Positions 23,816 to 31,611 of a stretch of 42,613 bases of DNA are shown here, piece by piece. The position numbers and the translations under genes were made by a program. Where the stretch lies: NCBI GenBank assembly GCA_964612925.1, contig CAZTFU010000014.1:1-42613 (forward strand). The letters run 5' to 3'. Under the pieces are notes generated by a model. It worked only from the letters and a program-made list of their open reading frames with translations, was not told the origin of the DNA and did no database searches. How positions within the stretch are numbered: position 1 is the first letter of the stretch; each line of letters opens with the position of its first letter. The stretch is from Phil1 sp964612925. GTDB lineage: Bacteria; Bacillota; Clostridia; Christensenellales; CAG-138.

Positions 23816-24817
23816 TTAAGCATTAAAGCCCATTGCCGCGTAAACCGCCTTAACGGTTTTTGCCGCCGCTTCGCTTGCGCGCACTGCGCCCGCACGGGTA
23901 ATGTCACGCAGATAGTCCGCATTGGCCATAAGGCGGGAATACTCGGCCTGAATGGGGGAAAGTCCGTCTATTATGGCATCCGCCGTTTCGTTCTTGAGTG
24001 CGCCGTAATTCTTGCCGTCAAAATGCTCCTCCGCCTGCTGCATGGTCATGCCGGTGAAGCTTGTGTATATTGCAAGCAGGTTCGATACGCCCGCCTTGTT
24101 CACTGGGTCGAACTTAACCACACCGTCGCAATCCGTAACGGCCTTTTTGAGCTTTTTGCGAATAACGTCGGGCGTGTCTATTATAGAAACGAAGCCGTTC
24201 GGGTTCGGGTCGGACTTGCTCATCTTCTGTGCGGGGTTCTGCAGGCTCATAACGCGGGCACCGATCTTGGGCGTATATCCCTCGGGAACGGTGAAAATGT
24301 CACCATGGGCACGGTTAAAGCGAATTGCAATATCGCGGCAGATCTCGATGTGTTGCCGCTGATCTTCGCCCACGGGCACAAGGTCGCTTTGATAAAGCAG
24401 TATGTCCGCCGCCATAAGCACGGGATATGTGAAAAGACCGGCGTTTATGTTGTCCGCGTGCTTTGCGCTTTTATCCTTGAACTGAGTCATGCGGTTAAGC
24501 TCACCCATATAAGTTGCGCAGTTGAGCACCCAGCTCAGCTCACAATGCTCCTTAACGTCGGACTGGATGAACACAACGCTTTCCTTGGGGTCAACGCCGC
24601 AGGCAAGCAAGAGCGCAGTGAGCGAAAGCGTGTTCCGCCTAAGCTCATCTGGGTCCTGCTTAACGGTTATGGCGTGAAGATTGGCCACGCAGTAATAGCA
24701 CAGCCGACCTTCGCCCTGAAGCAGCGGCCAATTGCGCAGCGCGCCGACATAATTGCCTATCGTAGGTATGCCGGAGGGCTGAATACCGCTTAATACTATT
24801 TTCTTTCCGTTTTCCAT
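23816..24817 (-). CDS. trpS: Tryptophanyl-tRNA synthetase
   Basis: Charges tRNA-Trp. The 333-residue class I enzyme has the family start KIVLSGIQPSGIPTIGNYVG, where TIGN is the HIGH-equivalent. GEDQRQHIEICRDIA and the KMSKS loop in QNPAQKMSKSDPNPNG are also present. Length and layout match bacterial TrpS. AAAAGGAG precedes the ATG. The leader is too short (about 120 bases to the divergent dnaX start) to hold a canonical T-box, so it is probably not under tRNA-sensing control here. Its 3' end abuts the structured repeat. Confidence 0.97.
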   Translation of the reverse strand: MENGKKIVLSGIQPSGIPTIGNYVGALRNWPLLQGEGRLCYYCVANLHAITVKQDPDELRRNTLSLTALLLACGVDPKESVVFIQSDVKEHCELSWVLNCATYMGELNRMTQFKDKSAKHADNINAGLFTYPVLMAADILLYQSDLVPVGEDQRQHIEICRDIAIRFNRAHGDIFTVPEGYTPKIGARVMSLQNPAQKMSKSDPNPNGFVSIIDTPDVIRKKLKKAVTDCDGVVKFDPVNKAGVSNLLAIYTSFTGMTMQQAEEHFDGKNYGALKNETADAIIDGLSPIQAEYSRLMANADYLRDITRAGAVRASEAAAKTVKAVYAAMGFNA

Positions 24818-24938
24818 AGCCGGTTCTCCTTTTAATACAATAAAATAGCATATTATATTATATCAGCTTGTTTTGCCTGTGGCAATGGCGGCCGCAAAAT
24901 GGTACAATTATATCGGCATAAGAATTTGGAGGCGCTGT

Positions 24939-26558
24939 ATGTCCTATCAGGCTTTGTACAGAAAATACCGCCCGCAGCTTTTTGAAGGCGTGCTTGGGCA
25001 GGAACACGTTACTACCACGCTTAAAAACCAAGTGGCAAGCGGCAGAGTGAGCCATGCTTACGTTTTTTCGGGCAGCAGGGGAACGGGCAAGACCACAACG
25101 GCAAAGATACTTGCGCGTGCTGTCAACTGCGCTCATCCCGTAAACGGTGAACCGTGCGGCGAATGTGAATATTGCATGGCGGCGGCCAACAGTGCGGATA
25201 TAATCGAGCTTGACGCCGCAAGCAACAACGGCGTTGACGATGTGCGCGCGATAATTGACAAGGCGCGCTTTACTCCGTTAAAACTTAAAAAGAAAGTCTA
25301 TATCATTGATGAGGCGCATATGCTTTCGCGCCCGGCATTCAATGCACTGCTTAAAACGCTTGAGGAACCGCCCGAGCATGTTCTGTTCATTTTGGCGACG
25401 ACGGAGCCGCAAAGCATACCCGCGACCATACTTTCCCGTTGCCAACGATTTGACTTTCACAGAATAGGCGTGGAGGACATAATAAACTGCGTTCGCGATG
25501 CGGTTACAAGGGCAGGCGCGAGGATAGACGAAGAGGGGCTTATGGTAATAGCCCGTGCGGCGGAGGGCGGCATGAGGGATGCGCTGAGCATTGCCGATCA
25601 GTGCATAGCCTTTTGCGGAAACGATGTAAGCGCGGCGGATATTTACGGCGTGCTTGGCGGGATGGACACATCCTTCCTGTTTGACACGGCGGATGCGCTT
25701 ATAGGCGGCGATGCGGCCGCGGCGGTTAGAAGCCTTGACAGAGTAATAGAATCGGGGCGCGACATGAGCGTTTTTGCAACGGATATGACAAGGCATTTTC
25801 GTGCACTGCTTATAGCAAAGCTGTGCGGCAGGAGCGAGGACATACTGAGCTGTACCCCCGAAATGATGCAAAGCTATATCGAACAGGCTTCACGGTGCGG
25901 AGAAACGCGGCTTAGGAACGCCGTGGATGTGCTCATGGAGGCGGTTGGCGGTATGCGCTATATATCACTGCCGAGGGTACGGCTTGAAAGTGCGTTTATC
26001 CGTATAGCCGCGCCGAGCAAAACCGCTCAATTGAACGGTGACGGCCTTATGGAGCGCATAGAAGCGATGGAAGCGCGCATGGCGTATATGGAGAAAAACG
26101 GCATTACGGTGCGGCAGAGCGAAGAAAGCACCGCTTCCTTGGTCGAAAACATGGCACAGGGGCAGGCGGAAGCGAAGTCGAGCGGCACGAAAGTCAATGC
26201 GGTGGAGGAACCGCAAGTGACGGAGAAGCACATTGTCAAGGCGACAGGTGATGCCAAGACCCTTTGGAACACGGTGCTTGATGCACTCAAACAGAAAAAC
26301 CCGACCATAGCTCCGCTTGGCGGCATGTGCGGCTGTGAATTAAAGGATGATGTGCTGTATGTGCATTGCCCCAAACGCGCATTTATGGAAGCGTTTACAA
26401 AGGGCGAAAACTACCGCATGGCGCAGGAAGCACTCAGTGCGGTATCAAACGGCACTACACTCAAATTTGATGCCAAGGAACGCGGTGGCGGCAATGCCGA
26501 TGCAATAGTCGAATCGGCAAAGAAGTCGTTCGGTTCCGTATTGGAGATAGTTGAGTGA
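24939..26558 (+). CDS. dnaX: DNA polymerase III subunits gamma/tau
   Basis: The clamp-loader ATPase of the replisome. The 539-residue protein starts MSYQALYRKYRPQLFEGVLG. It has Walker A GSRGTGKTT (about 45), four zinc cysteines in NCAHPVNGEPCGECEYC, Walker B/DExx IIDEAHMLS and the sensor LATTEPQSIPATILSRCQRF. The C-terminal tau part includes a short predicted helical segment (MERIEAMEARMAYMEK) and a ~100-residue end domain. GGAGG at 24929-24933 selects ATG 24939. It heads the conserved dnaX-ybaB-recR set. No slippery A-tract frameshift site for a separate gamma subunit was noticed. Confidence 0.96.
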   Translation: MSYQALYRKYRPQLFEGVLGQEHVTTTLKNQVASGRVSHAYVFSGSRGTGKTTTAKILARAVNCAHPVNGEPCGECEYCMAAANSADIIELDAASNNGVDDVRAIIDKARFTPLKLKKKVYIIDEAHMLSRPAFNALLKTLEEPPEHVLFILATTEPQSIPATILSRCQRFDFHRIGVEDIINCVRDAVTRAGARIDEEGLMVIARAAEGGMRDALSIADQCIAFCGNDVSAADIYGVLGGMDTSFLFDTADALIGGDAAAAVRSLDRVIESGRDMSVFATDMTRHFRALLIAKLCGRSEDILSCTPEMMQSYIEQASRCGETRLRNAVDVLMEAVGGMRYISLPRVRLESAFIRIAAPSKTAQLNGDGLMERIEAMEARMAYMEKNGITVRQSEESTASLVENMAQGQAEAKSSGTKVNAVEEPQVTEKHIVKATGDAKTLWNTVLDALKQKNPTIAPLGGMCGCELKDDVLYVHCPKRAFMEAFTKGENYRMAQEALSAVSNGTTLKFDAKERGGGNADAIVESAKKSFGSVLEIVE

Positions 26559-26616
26559 ACGGGCGAAACATGATATAATAACAGACTAAGTAATATAACG
26601 ATAAACGGAGGCTATT

Positions 26617-26955
26617 ATGGCAAGAAACGGTTTTCCCGGCGGCATGGGCGGCGGCAATATGCAGCAGCTTATGCGTCAGGCACAAAAAATGCAGCAGGAC
26701 ATGACGCGCATTCAGCAGGAAATAAGCGAACGTGAATTTACGGCAAGCGTTGGCGGCGGTGTTGTAAGCGCAACGGTGCTTGGGTCAAAGGAGCTTAAAA
26801 GCATAAATATAGACCCCTCCTGCGTTGACCCGGACGATGTTGAAATGCTTCAGGACCTTATAATAAGTGCCGTGAATGAGGCCATGCGCAACGCCGAGGA
26901 AACGATGAATACCGAAATGAACAAGGTTACCGGAGGAATGAAGCTGGGCTTCTGA
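26617..26955 (+). CDS. YbaB/EbfC-family nucleoid-associated protein
   Basis: A 112-residue DNA-binding protein that in relatives forms a tweezer-like dimer and coats DNA. The N-terminus is Gly/Met-rich (GFPGGMGGGNMQQLMRQAQK), then QQEISEREFTASVGGGVVSA and DVEMLQDLIISAVNEA, all typical of YbaB. It lies between dnaX and recR, the usual bacterial arrangement, 58 bases after dnaX and 19 before recR. AAACGGAGG precedes the ATG. Confidence 0.95.
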   Translation: MARNGFPGGMGGGNMQQLMRQAQKMQQDMTRIQQEISEREFTASVGGGVVSATVLGSKELKSINIDPSCVDPDDVEMLQDLIISAVNEAMRNAEETMNTEMNKVTGGMKLGF

Positions 26956-26974
26956 GATAAAGAAGGGGCAACGG

Positions 26975-27568
26975 ATGAGCATTGAACCTATAAATACCCT
27001 GTGCGCACAGCTTGCAAAGCTGCCGGGCGTGGGTGCAAAAAGCGCACAAAGGCTTGCCTATTACATTCTTGACATGGGCGAGACTTCCGCACTCGAGCTG
27101 GCACAGAGCATAATAAACGCCAAAAAGAAGGTGCATTACTGTTCCGTATGCGGCAATTATACGGATAAGGAACCGTGCGATATCTGTTCCGACGAAAAGC
27201 GCAGCAACGATATTATTTGCGTTGTTGAAGATCCGCGAGAGGTGCTTGCGATGGAAAAGCTCAGGGAATACCGTGGCCGTTACCATGTACTGCACGGAGC
27301 AATATCCCCTACGGACGGTATAGGCCCGGGGGATATTCGCATAAAGGAGCTCATGGAGCGCGTTGACGCCGGCGGGGTGAAGGAAGTCATTTTGGCCACG
27401 AATCCCGACGTAAAAGGCGAAGCGACCGCAAGCTATATTGCGCGACTGCTGAAGCCTAAGGGTATACGGGTAACAAGAATAGCACGCGGAGTGCCCATAG
27501 GCGGCAGCCTTGAATACGTGGATGAAATGACGTTGCTTAAGGCCGTTGAAGGCAGAAGGGAAATTTAG
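26975..27568 (+). CDS. recR: Recombination protein RecR
   Basis: Works with RecF and RecO to load RecA at gapped DNA. The 197-residue protein has the helix-hairpin-helix LAKLPGVGAKSAQRLAYYIL. A C4 zinc finger (CSVCGNYTDKEPCDIC) follows. The Toprim domain begins ICVVEDPREVLAMEK and contains DGIGPGDIRI and ILATNPDVKGEATASYIAR. The end, GVPIGGSLEYVDEMTLLKA, is canonical. Last gene of the dnaX-ybaB-recR unit, followed directly by a terminator. Confidence 0.97.
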   Translation: MSIEPINTLCAQLAKLPGVGAKSAQRLAYYILDMGETSALELAQSIINAKKKVHYCSVCGNYTDKEPCDICSDEKRSNDIICVVEDPREVLAMEKLREYRGRYHVLHGAISPTDGIGPGDIRIKELMERVDAGGVKEVILATNPDVKGEATASYIARLLKPKGIRVTRIARGVPIGGSLEYVDEMTLLKAVEGRREI

Positions 27569-27597
27569 AGTAAAATTTATATAAAGTTTACTTTTTG
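27569..27597 (+). terminator. recR terminator
   Basis: AGTAAA and TTTACT, with inner TTT/AAA pairs, form a stem directly after the recR stop and are followed by TTTTTG. Confidence 0.65.
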
Positions 27598-27686
27598 TGC
27601 AACCTTTTTGTTCCTGGGCGGGTTTATTATATAAAGAGAGCGTGTATGCCGTAATTTGGGTATAAGCGAAGGGAGGTGCCGCACAC

Positions 27687-28682
27687 ATGAAAAGCAGCAT
27701 AAAGCGCATTGCTATGCTATGCGCATTGCTTTTTGCGGTCTTGTGCCTTTGTGCCTGCGGCATGGAAACGCAGGATGTGCCCCTTGCTTCCGAGGCCGAT
27801 ATATACGATATGCAGCGGCTTTATAGAAATTCTTCCCTTGTTGTTGTGGGCTCGTGCTACCGTGTCCATACCAATGCCGACGGGAACACCTGCTGTGACA
27901 TGAAAATAGAGCGCACTATAGCGGGTTCCTTGGCTGAGGAGGGGGACACGATACATTGTGCGAACAGCACGATGAAGGTGGGCATAAGCTACCTTGTATA
28001 TCTTGAACACGGCGAGGATGTCTATCAAAGCGAGGATATGGACAGCTTTGACATAGTTGACGGTGCCGCATATGCGGTAAAAAACGATGTTGTGTACTAT
28101 AACGGCACCGTAATAGACATAGCCGCGATAGAATCGGGCATACAGGGCGAAAGCGGCGTGATATCCGCACAGGCCGAACCGCTTTACTATAAAAACATAT
28201 CCGCCCTTACAAACGGTAGTGACTATATATTTATAGGGCGCATAACGGATGTTCCCGCGTCTAAGCTTGTATCCTTCCGCTCGAATGAAGACGGCGCAAC
28301 GATAGAGAATAAAATGTTTGCATCCGTACTGAGTGTGGATGTTTACGGTTCAATGAAGGGTGAACTTAAATACGGTTCCACAATAAGCGTTGTATATTGC
28401 CCCATGATGGTTGAAAACATGATAGATGCGGCAACGCTTAAACCGACGTATTTTACACTTGATAAGCTTCCTGTGCCAAAGGAGGGGCAGATCTGCCTTT
28501 TCTTCCTTACAAGCGGACCCGATGAAAAGCAGGAGTATCTGTTTGGCGTAAATCCCCTGCAATTTATGGTGGAGGTCGGCAGCGGCGATACGGTGCAGGT
28601 AGACAGTGCAAACCGAGCATTAAGCGGATATAAATCACTTGATGCGGTGGTCAGAAACATAAAAAAGGCCCTTAACGGATAG
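27687..28682 (+). CDS. Putative lipoprotein of unknown function
   Basis: A 331-residue exported protein. The signal sequence MKSSIKRIAMLCALLFAVLC leads to a lipobox LCAC with the modifiable Cys near 24. Two similar halves can be made out. SSLVVVGSCYRVHTNADG, then DMKIERTIAGSL and GISYLVYLEHGED in the first parallel SDYIFIGRITDVPASKLV, then ASVLSVDVYGSMKG and GQICLFFLTSGPDE in the second. An internal duplication of a ~110-residue beta-rich domain is therefore likely (inference). GGGAGGTG lies upstream of the ATG. Only 13 bases separate it from plsY, so the two may be co-transcribed. No family name is recognised. Confidence 0.75.
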   Translation: MKSSIKRIAMLCALLFAVLCLCACGMETQDVPLASEADIYDMQRLYRNSSLVVVGSCYRVHTNADGNTCCDMKIERTIAGSLAEEGDTIHCANSTMKVGISYLVYLEHGEDVYQSEDMDSFDIVDGAAYAVKNDVVYYNGTVIDIAAIESGIQGESGVISAQAEPLYYKNISALTNGSDYIFIGRITDVPASKLVSFRSNEDGATIENKMFASVLSVDVYGSMKGELKYGSTISVVYCPMMVENMIDAATLKPTYFTLDKLPVPKEGQICLFFLTSGPDEKQEYLFGVNPLQFMVEVGSGDTVQVDSANRALSGYKSLDAVVRNIKKALNG

Positions 28683-28695
28683 GGAATCGTAGATA

Positions 28696-29322
28696 ATGGA
28701 TATATCATCAATAATAGCGACACATGTTTTGGCCGCAGTGCAGGGCTATGTTATAGGCTCCGTCAATGCGGCGGTCATAATAACCAAATACATTTTGAAA
28801 AGCGATGTACGGGAACGCGGCAGCAAAAATGCGGGCGCGGCGAACGTTACCCGCGTTTTCGGGCCCGTGGCAGGCGCAAGCACGCTTGTGCTTGACATGC
28901 TCAAGGCCGTGCTTGCAATGTGGATAGGGTGCATGATAGCCGGCGAAAGCGGGGAAAATGCGGCGGCGATAGGTTGCATTATAGGGCATTGTTTCCCCGT
29001 GTTTTTTCGCTTTAAGGGCGGCAAGGCCGTTGCGGTCACGGCGGGCATAGGGCTGTATATGGATTGGCGCGCACTGCTAATATGCATGGGCGTATACGTA
29101 GCTGCATTCATAATAAAAAGAACGGCTTCTATAGCTTCACTTTCGGCCATTTCGTTCATGCCGGTATCCATGCTGATACTTGGCGGCTTTTCCGCAGGCA
29201 AATACTTGGTTTCCGCGGTAGCGGTGGCATTCGTATGGATTATGCATTGGCCGAACATTGTGCGCATTATGCACCATGAAGAAAAACGGTTTACATTTGA
29301 TGGAAAAAGCAAAAACGATTAG
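28696..29322 (+). CDS. plsY: Glycerol-3-phosphate acyltransferase PlsY
   Basis: Integral membrane enzyme that acylates glycerol-3-phosphate from acyl-phosphate, the first committed step of phospholipid synthesis in Gram-positives. The 208-residue protein has about five membrane segments. Its family motifs are GYVIGSVNAAVIITKYI, RERGSKNAGAANVTRVFG (SKNxGAxN) and GCIIGHCFPVFFRFKGGKAVA (the GKG-like loop). The C-terminal NIVRIMHHEEKRF matches the usual ending. The start is GTAGATA-ATG with no strong Shine-Dalgarno, which fits coupling to the lipoprotein gene. A terminator follows. Confidence 0.95.
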   Translation: MDISSIIATHVLAAVQGYVIGSVNAAVIITKYILKSDVRERGSKNAGAANVTRVFGPVAGASTLVLDMLKAVLAMWIGCMIAGESGENAAAIGCIIGHCFPVFFRFKGGKAVAVTAGIGLYMDWRALLICMGVYVAAFIIKRTASIASLSAISFMPVSMLILGGFSAGKYLVSAVAVAFVWIMHWPNIVRIMHHEEKRFTFDGKSKND

Positions 29323-29364
29323 ATAAAACCGAGACAGCGCGAAATTTTAAGCAGTGATAAAGAC

Positions 29365-29400
29365 GGTGGCAGATAAATGCATCTGCCATCTTTTATTTTA
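29365..29400 (+). terminator. plsY terminator
   Basis: GGTGGCAGAT pairs with ATCTGCCATC (one G-T pair) around AAATGC, followed by TTTTATTTTA. Confidence 0.8.
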
Positions 29401-29514
29401 TCGAACAGTGCCGTACAGCCTTGAAAACGTGCCGTATGCGCTTGCATATTTCCCCTGAAAAAGCAAATACTGATACATGAAAACACCACGAAGAAAAAGA
29501 AGGAGACAGCATAA

Positions 29515-30063
29515 ATGAAGGCAACAGGAATAGTGCGTAGGATCGACGAGCTCGGCAGGGTGGTCATACCAAAGGAAATACGCAGAACGCTTAGAATCCG
29601 CGAGGGCGACCCGTTGGAGATTTATACGGACAGGGAAGGGGAGGTCATACTTAAAAAGTATTCACCAATCGGGGAACTTGGCGATTTTGCAAGGGAATAT
29701 GCGGAATCGCTGCATATTGCGCTTGGGCTGACGGCGGCTGTATGCGATAAGGATTCTATAATTGCGGCAAGCGGCCCGTGCCGAAAGGAGCTTATTGACA
29801 AGCCCGTACATGATGAACTTGAAAAGCTTATGGAAAGGCGCGCAAGGCTGTGCAGCGGCACGGATGGGGCAACGCCGCTGTGCATAACGGCGGATGCCGC
29901 ATCTGCGTTTGCGGCGGAGGCTATAGCTACAATAATTTCCGCGGGGGACCCGATAGGCGCAGTGCTTTTGCTCAGCCGTGACGAAGGCGTATCAATGGGT
30001 CGTGCGGAGCAGAAGGCCGTTGAAACGGCGGCGCATTTCCTCGGTAAGCAGATGGAGGATTGA
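29515..30063 (+). CDS. spoVT: Stage V sporulation protein T (AbrB-like regulator)
   Basis: Transcription factor of the late forespore in Bacillus; in Clostridia it also controls sporulation and germination genes. The 182-residue protein begins MKATGIVRRIDELGRVVIPK, then EIRRTLRIREGDPLEIYTDR, an almost invariant AbrB swapped-hairpin DNA-binding domain. After residue 55 comes a GAF-like domain (IALGLTAAVCDKDSIIAASG onward, ending AEQKAVETAAHFLGKQME). Length matches SpoVT (about 178) and not the shorter AbrB (about 95). AAGGAGA precedes the ATG. It is the best evidence here that the organism can sporulate. Confidence 0.94.
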   Translation: MKATGIVRRIDELGRVVIPKEIRRTLRIREGDPLEIYTDREGEVILKKYSPIGELGDFAREYAESLHIALGLTAAVCDKDSIIAASGPCRKELIDKPVHDELEKLMERRARLCSGTDGATPLCITADAASAFAAEAIATIISAGDPIGAVLLLSRDEGVSMGRAEQKAVETAAHFLGKQMED

Positions 30064-30096
30064 TCGCGCTCTGCATATATTATCCGTAAAATGAAA

Positions 30097-30136
30097 AATC
30101 CTCCGCATGACTGTATTCATACGGAGGATTGTTTTT
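30097..30136. terminator. Bidirectional terminator between convergent genes
   Basis: AATCCTCCG and CGGAGGATT form a stem flanked by A's on the left and TTTTT on the right. It can therefore terminate both spoVT (plus) and the polysaccharide operon (minus). Confidence 0.8.
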
Positions 30137-30144
30137 GGCGTGGG

Positions 30145-31611
30145 TTATTTTCTTTTTGATTGCTTGCCGTCGTGACCGTAGCCGTAGCTACCGTAGCCGT
30201 AACTGCCATAGCCGTAACCGCCGTAGCCGTAGCCACCCCGTGCGCTTGCGTTTACACCGTTAAGCACACAGCCGAGCAGCGGTGTGCCGACAACATCCAA
30301 AAACTGCACACCGTCAAGCACCTGCGGCACCTGTACGGCTCCCGCCCCAAGTACATACAATATGCAATCGACCGCGCGGGCAAGATTAACGCTGTCCGCA
30401 AGCAGACCGCACGGCGGCGTATCCACAATGATATAATCCGCATTGCGGCTGAGTGCATCAAGTACGCGCCGCAGTGCCAATGCATTATCCTGCCGAATCT
30501 CCTGCGATGCCTTATCCCCGGCCAAGATGTACAGTGATCCCAATTCCGTTGATACGAGCATATTTACAACATCCTCGGCATTATCGAGCAACATCGCTTC
30601 ATCAAGTCCCTTTGACGGTTCGCTTATGCCGAGCGCACGCTTAACGGAGGGCTTTCGAAGGTCCGCGTCCACAAGTATTACCTTTGCACCGCCGCGACTT
30701 AGGGATTGTGCAAGGTTTGCGGCAACGGTGGTCTTGCCTTCGCCGGGCATTGTGCTTGTTACAAGCACGGTTTTATAATTGTTCTCCGAAAGCAGTTTTA
30801 TAAGCTTTATCCTAAGCGAGCGTGTGTTTTCCGCAAATGATGCGGGCACGTTCGGATTCTGTATGGACAGTATTTCGTTTGAGCTGCTTTTGCGCCGCTT
30901 GAATGTAACCGCGGGCAGTGCGGCCAAGCATTCAAGATTGAGCTTTAAACGAATGTCCTCCATTGAGCGCACTGTACGGCGCGTGGCCGCCCCTATGAGC
31001 AAAAATACCATACCCGCGGCAAAGCCCAAGAGCGCACCCTTTACGGTGCTTTTAAGCGGGCTGAAGCTGTTATATGGCTCCCTTGCCTCGACAGGTTGGG
31101 TAAGCAGCTCCATACTCGTATTGCCCACAACATAGTCTGCCGCATCGGGGTAAACCTCTATCACGGCTTGCAGAATATTCAGGGCATCACTTGAACTTGA
31201 GCTTGTGACCTTCAAAATAAACAGATTCGTATCCGCAATTGTGGAGGCGGATATTGTGCCGTTTATACTGCTTGTATTCATTTGCTGCTGCAACTTTGCA
31301 CGGAAATAGTCCGACTGCACAAGATAGGGGAATGTTTCCCCAAGCTGTTCGGCCGTTGTTTTGTCATAATAGCTTGAACTTGTTGAAACATCCGATGTGG
31401 AGGTCGAATCCACCTTTATCGTAAACGTAACGCTGCTTTCATACATCGGCGTGTAGGAAAAATAGCTTTTTGCAAGCCAAATCCCGCCCATAAGCACCAT
31501 AAGCACAAGCGGTACATAGTACATGCGCCTGAATACGGAGCGGAACTCGCTTATCAGTCTGGAAAGGTCAATATAGCTTTCATCCTTGCGGTCAAGCTTG
31601 CGTTCTTCCAT
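30145..31611 (-). CDS. Fused Wzz/BY-kinase with Gly-Tyr tail (second copy)
   Basis: A 488-residue bacterial tyrosine kinase fused to its chain-length (Wzz-type) membrane domain, controlling exopolysaccharide assembly. Two membrane helices at about 30-50 and 240-262 enclose an external domain. The cytoplasmic kinase has Walker A STMPGEGKTTVAAN, Walker A' VILVDADLRKPSV and Walker B YIIVDTPPCG. The C-terminal tail after about 455 reads GGYGYGGYGYGSYGYGSYGY, an array of tyrosines for autophosphorylation. GGAGG upstream and ATG 31611 lie within the preceding kinase gene (20-base overlap); a longer frame to 31839 is a shadow of that gene. It is the last gene of the operon. Confidence 0.9.
   Translation of the reverse strand: MEERKLDRKDESYIDLSRLISEFRSVFRRMYYVPLVLMVLMGGIWLAKSYFSYTPMYESSVTFTIKVDSTSTSDVSTSSSYYDKTTAEQLGETFPYLVQSDYFRAKLQQQMNTSSINGTISASTIADTNLFILKVTSSSSSDALNILQAVIEVYPDAADYVVGNTSMELLTQPVEAREPYNSFSPLKSTVKGALLGFAAGMVFLLIGAATRRTVRSMEDIRLKLNLECLAALPAVTFKRRKSSSNEILSIQNPNVPASFAENTRSLRIKLIKLLSENNYKTVLVTSTMPGEGKTTVAANLAQSLSRGGAKVILVDADLRKPSVKRALGISEPSKGLDEAMLLDNAEDVVNMLVSTELGSLYILAGDKASQEIRQDNALALRRVLDALSRNADYIIVDTPPCGLLADSVNLARAVDCILYVLGAGAVQVPQVLDGVQFLDVVGTPLLGCVLNGVNASARGGYGYGGYGYGSYGYGSYGYGHDGKQSKRK

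Noticed and set aside
24818..24938. SRP RNA or other small RNA expected near dnaX.
   Set aside because: The 120-base gap shows no conserved SRP loop sequence and is used by two divergent starts.
29319..29567. 82-codon minus-strand frame between plsY and spoVT.
   Set aside because: It covers the plsY terminator and the spoVT ribosome site, with no features of its own.
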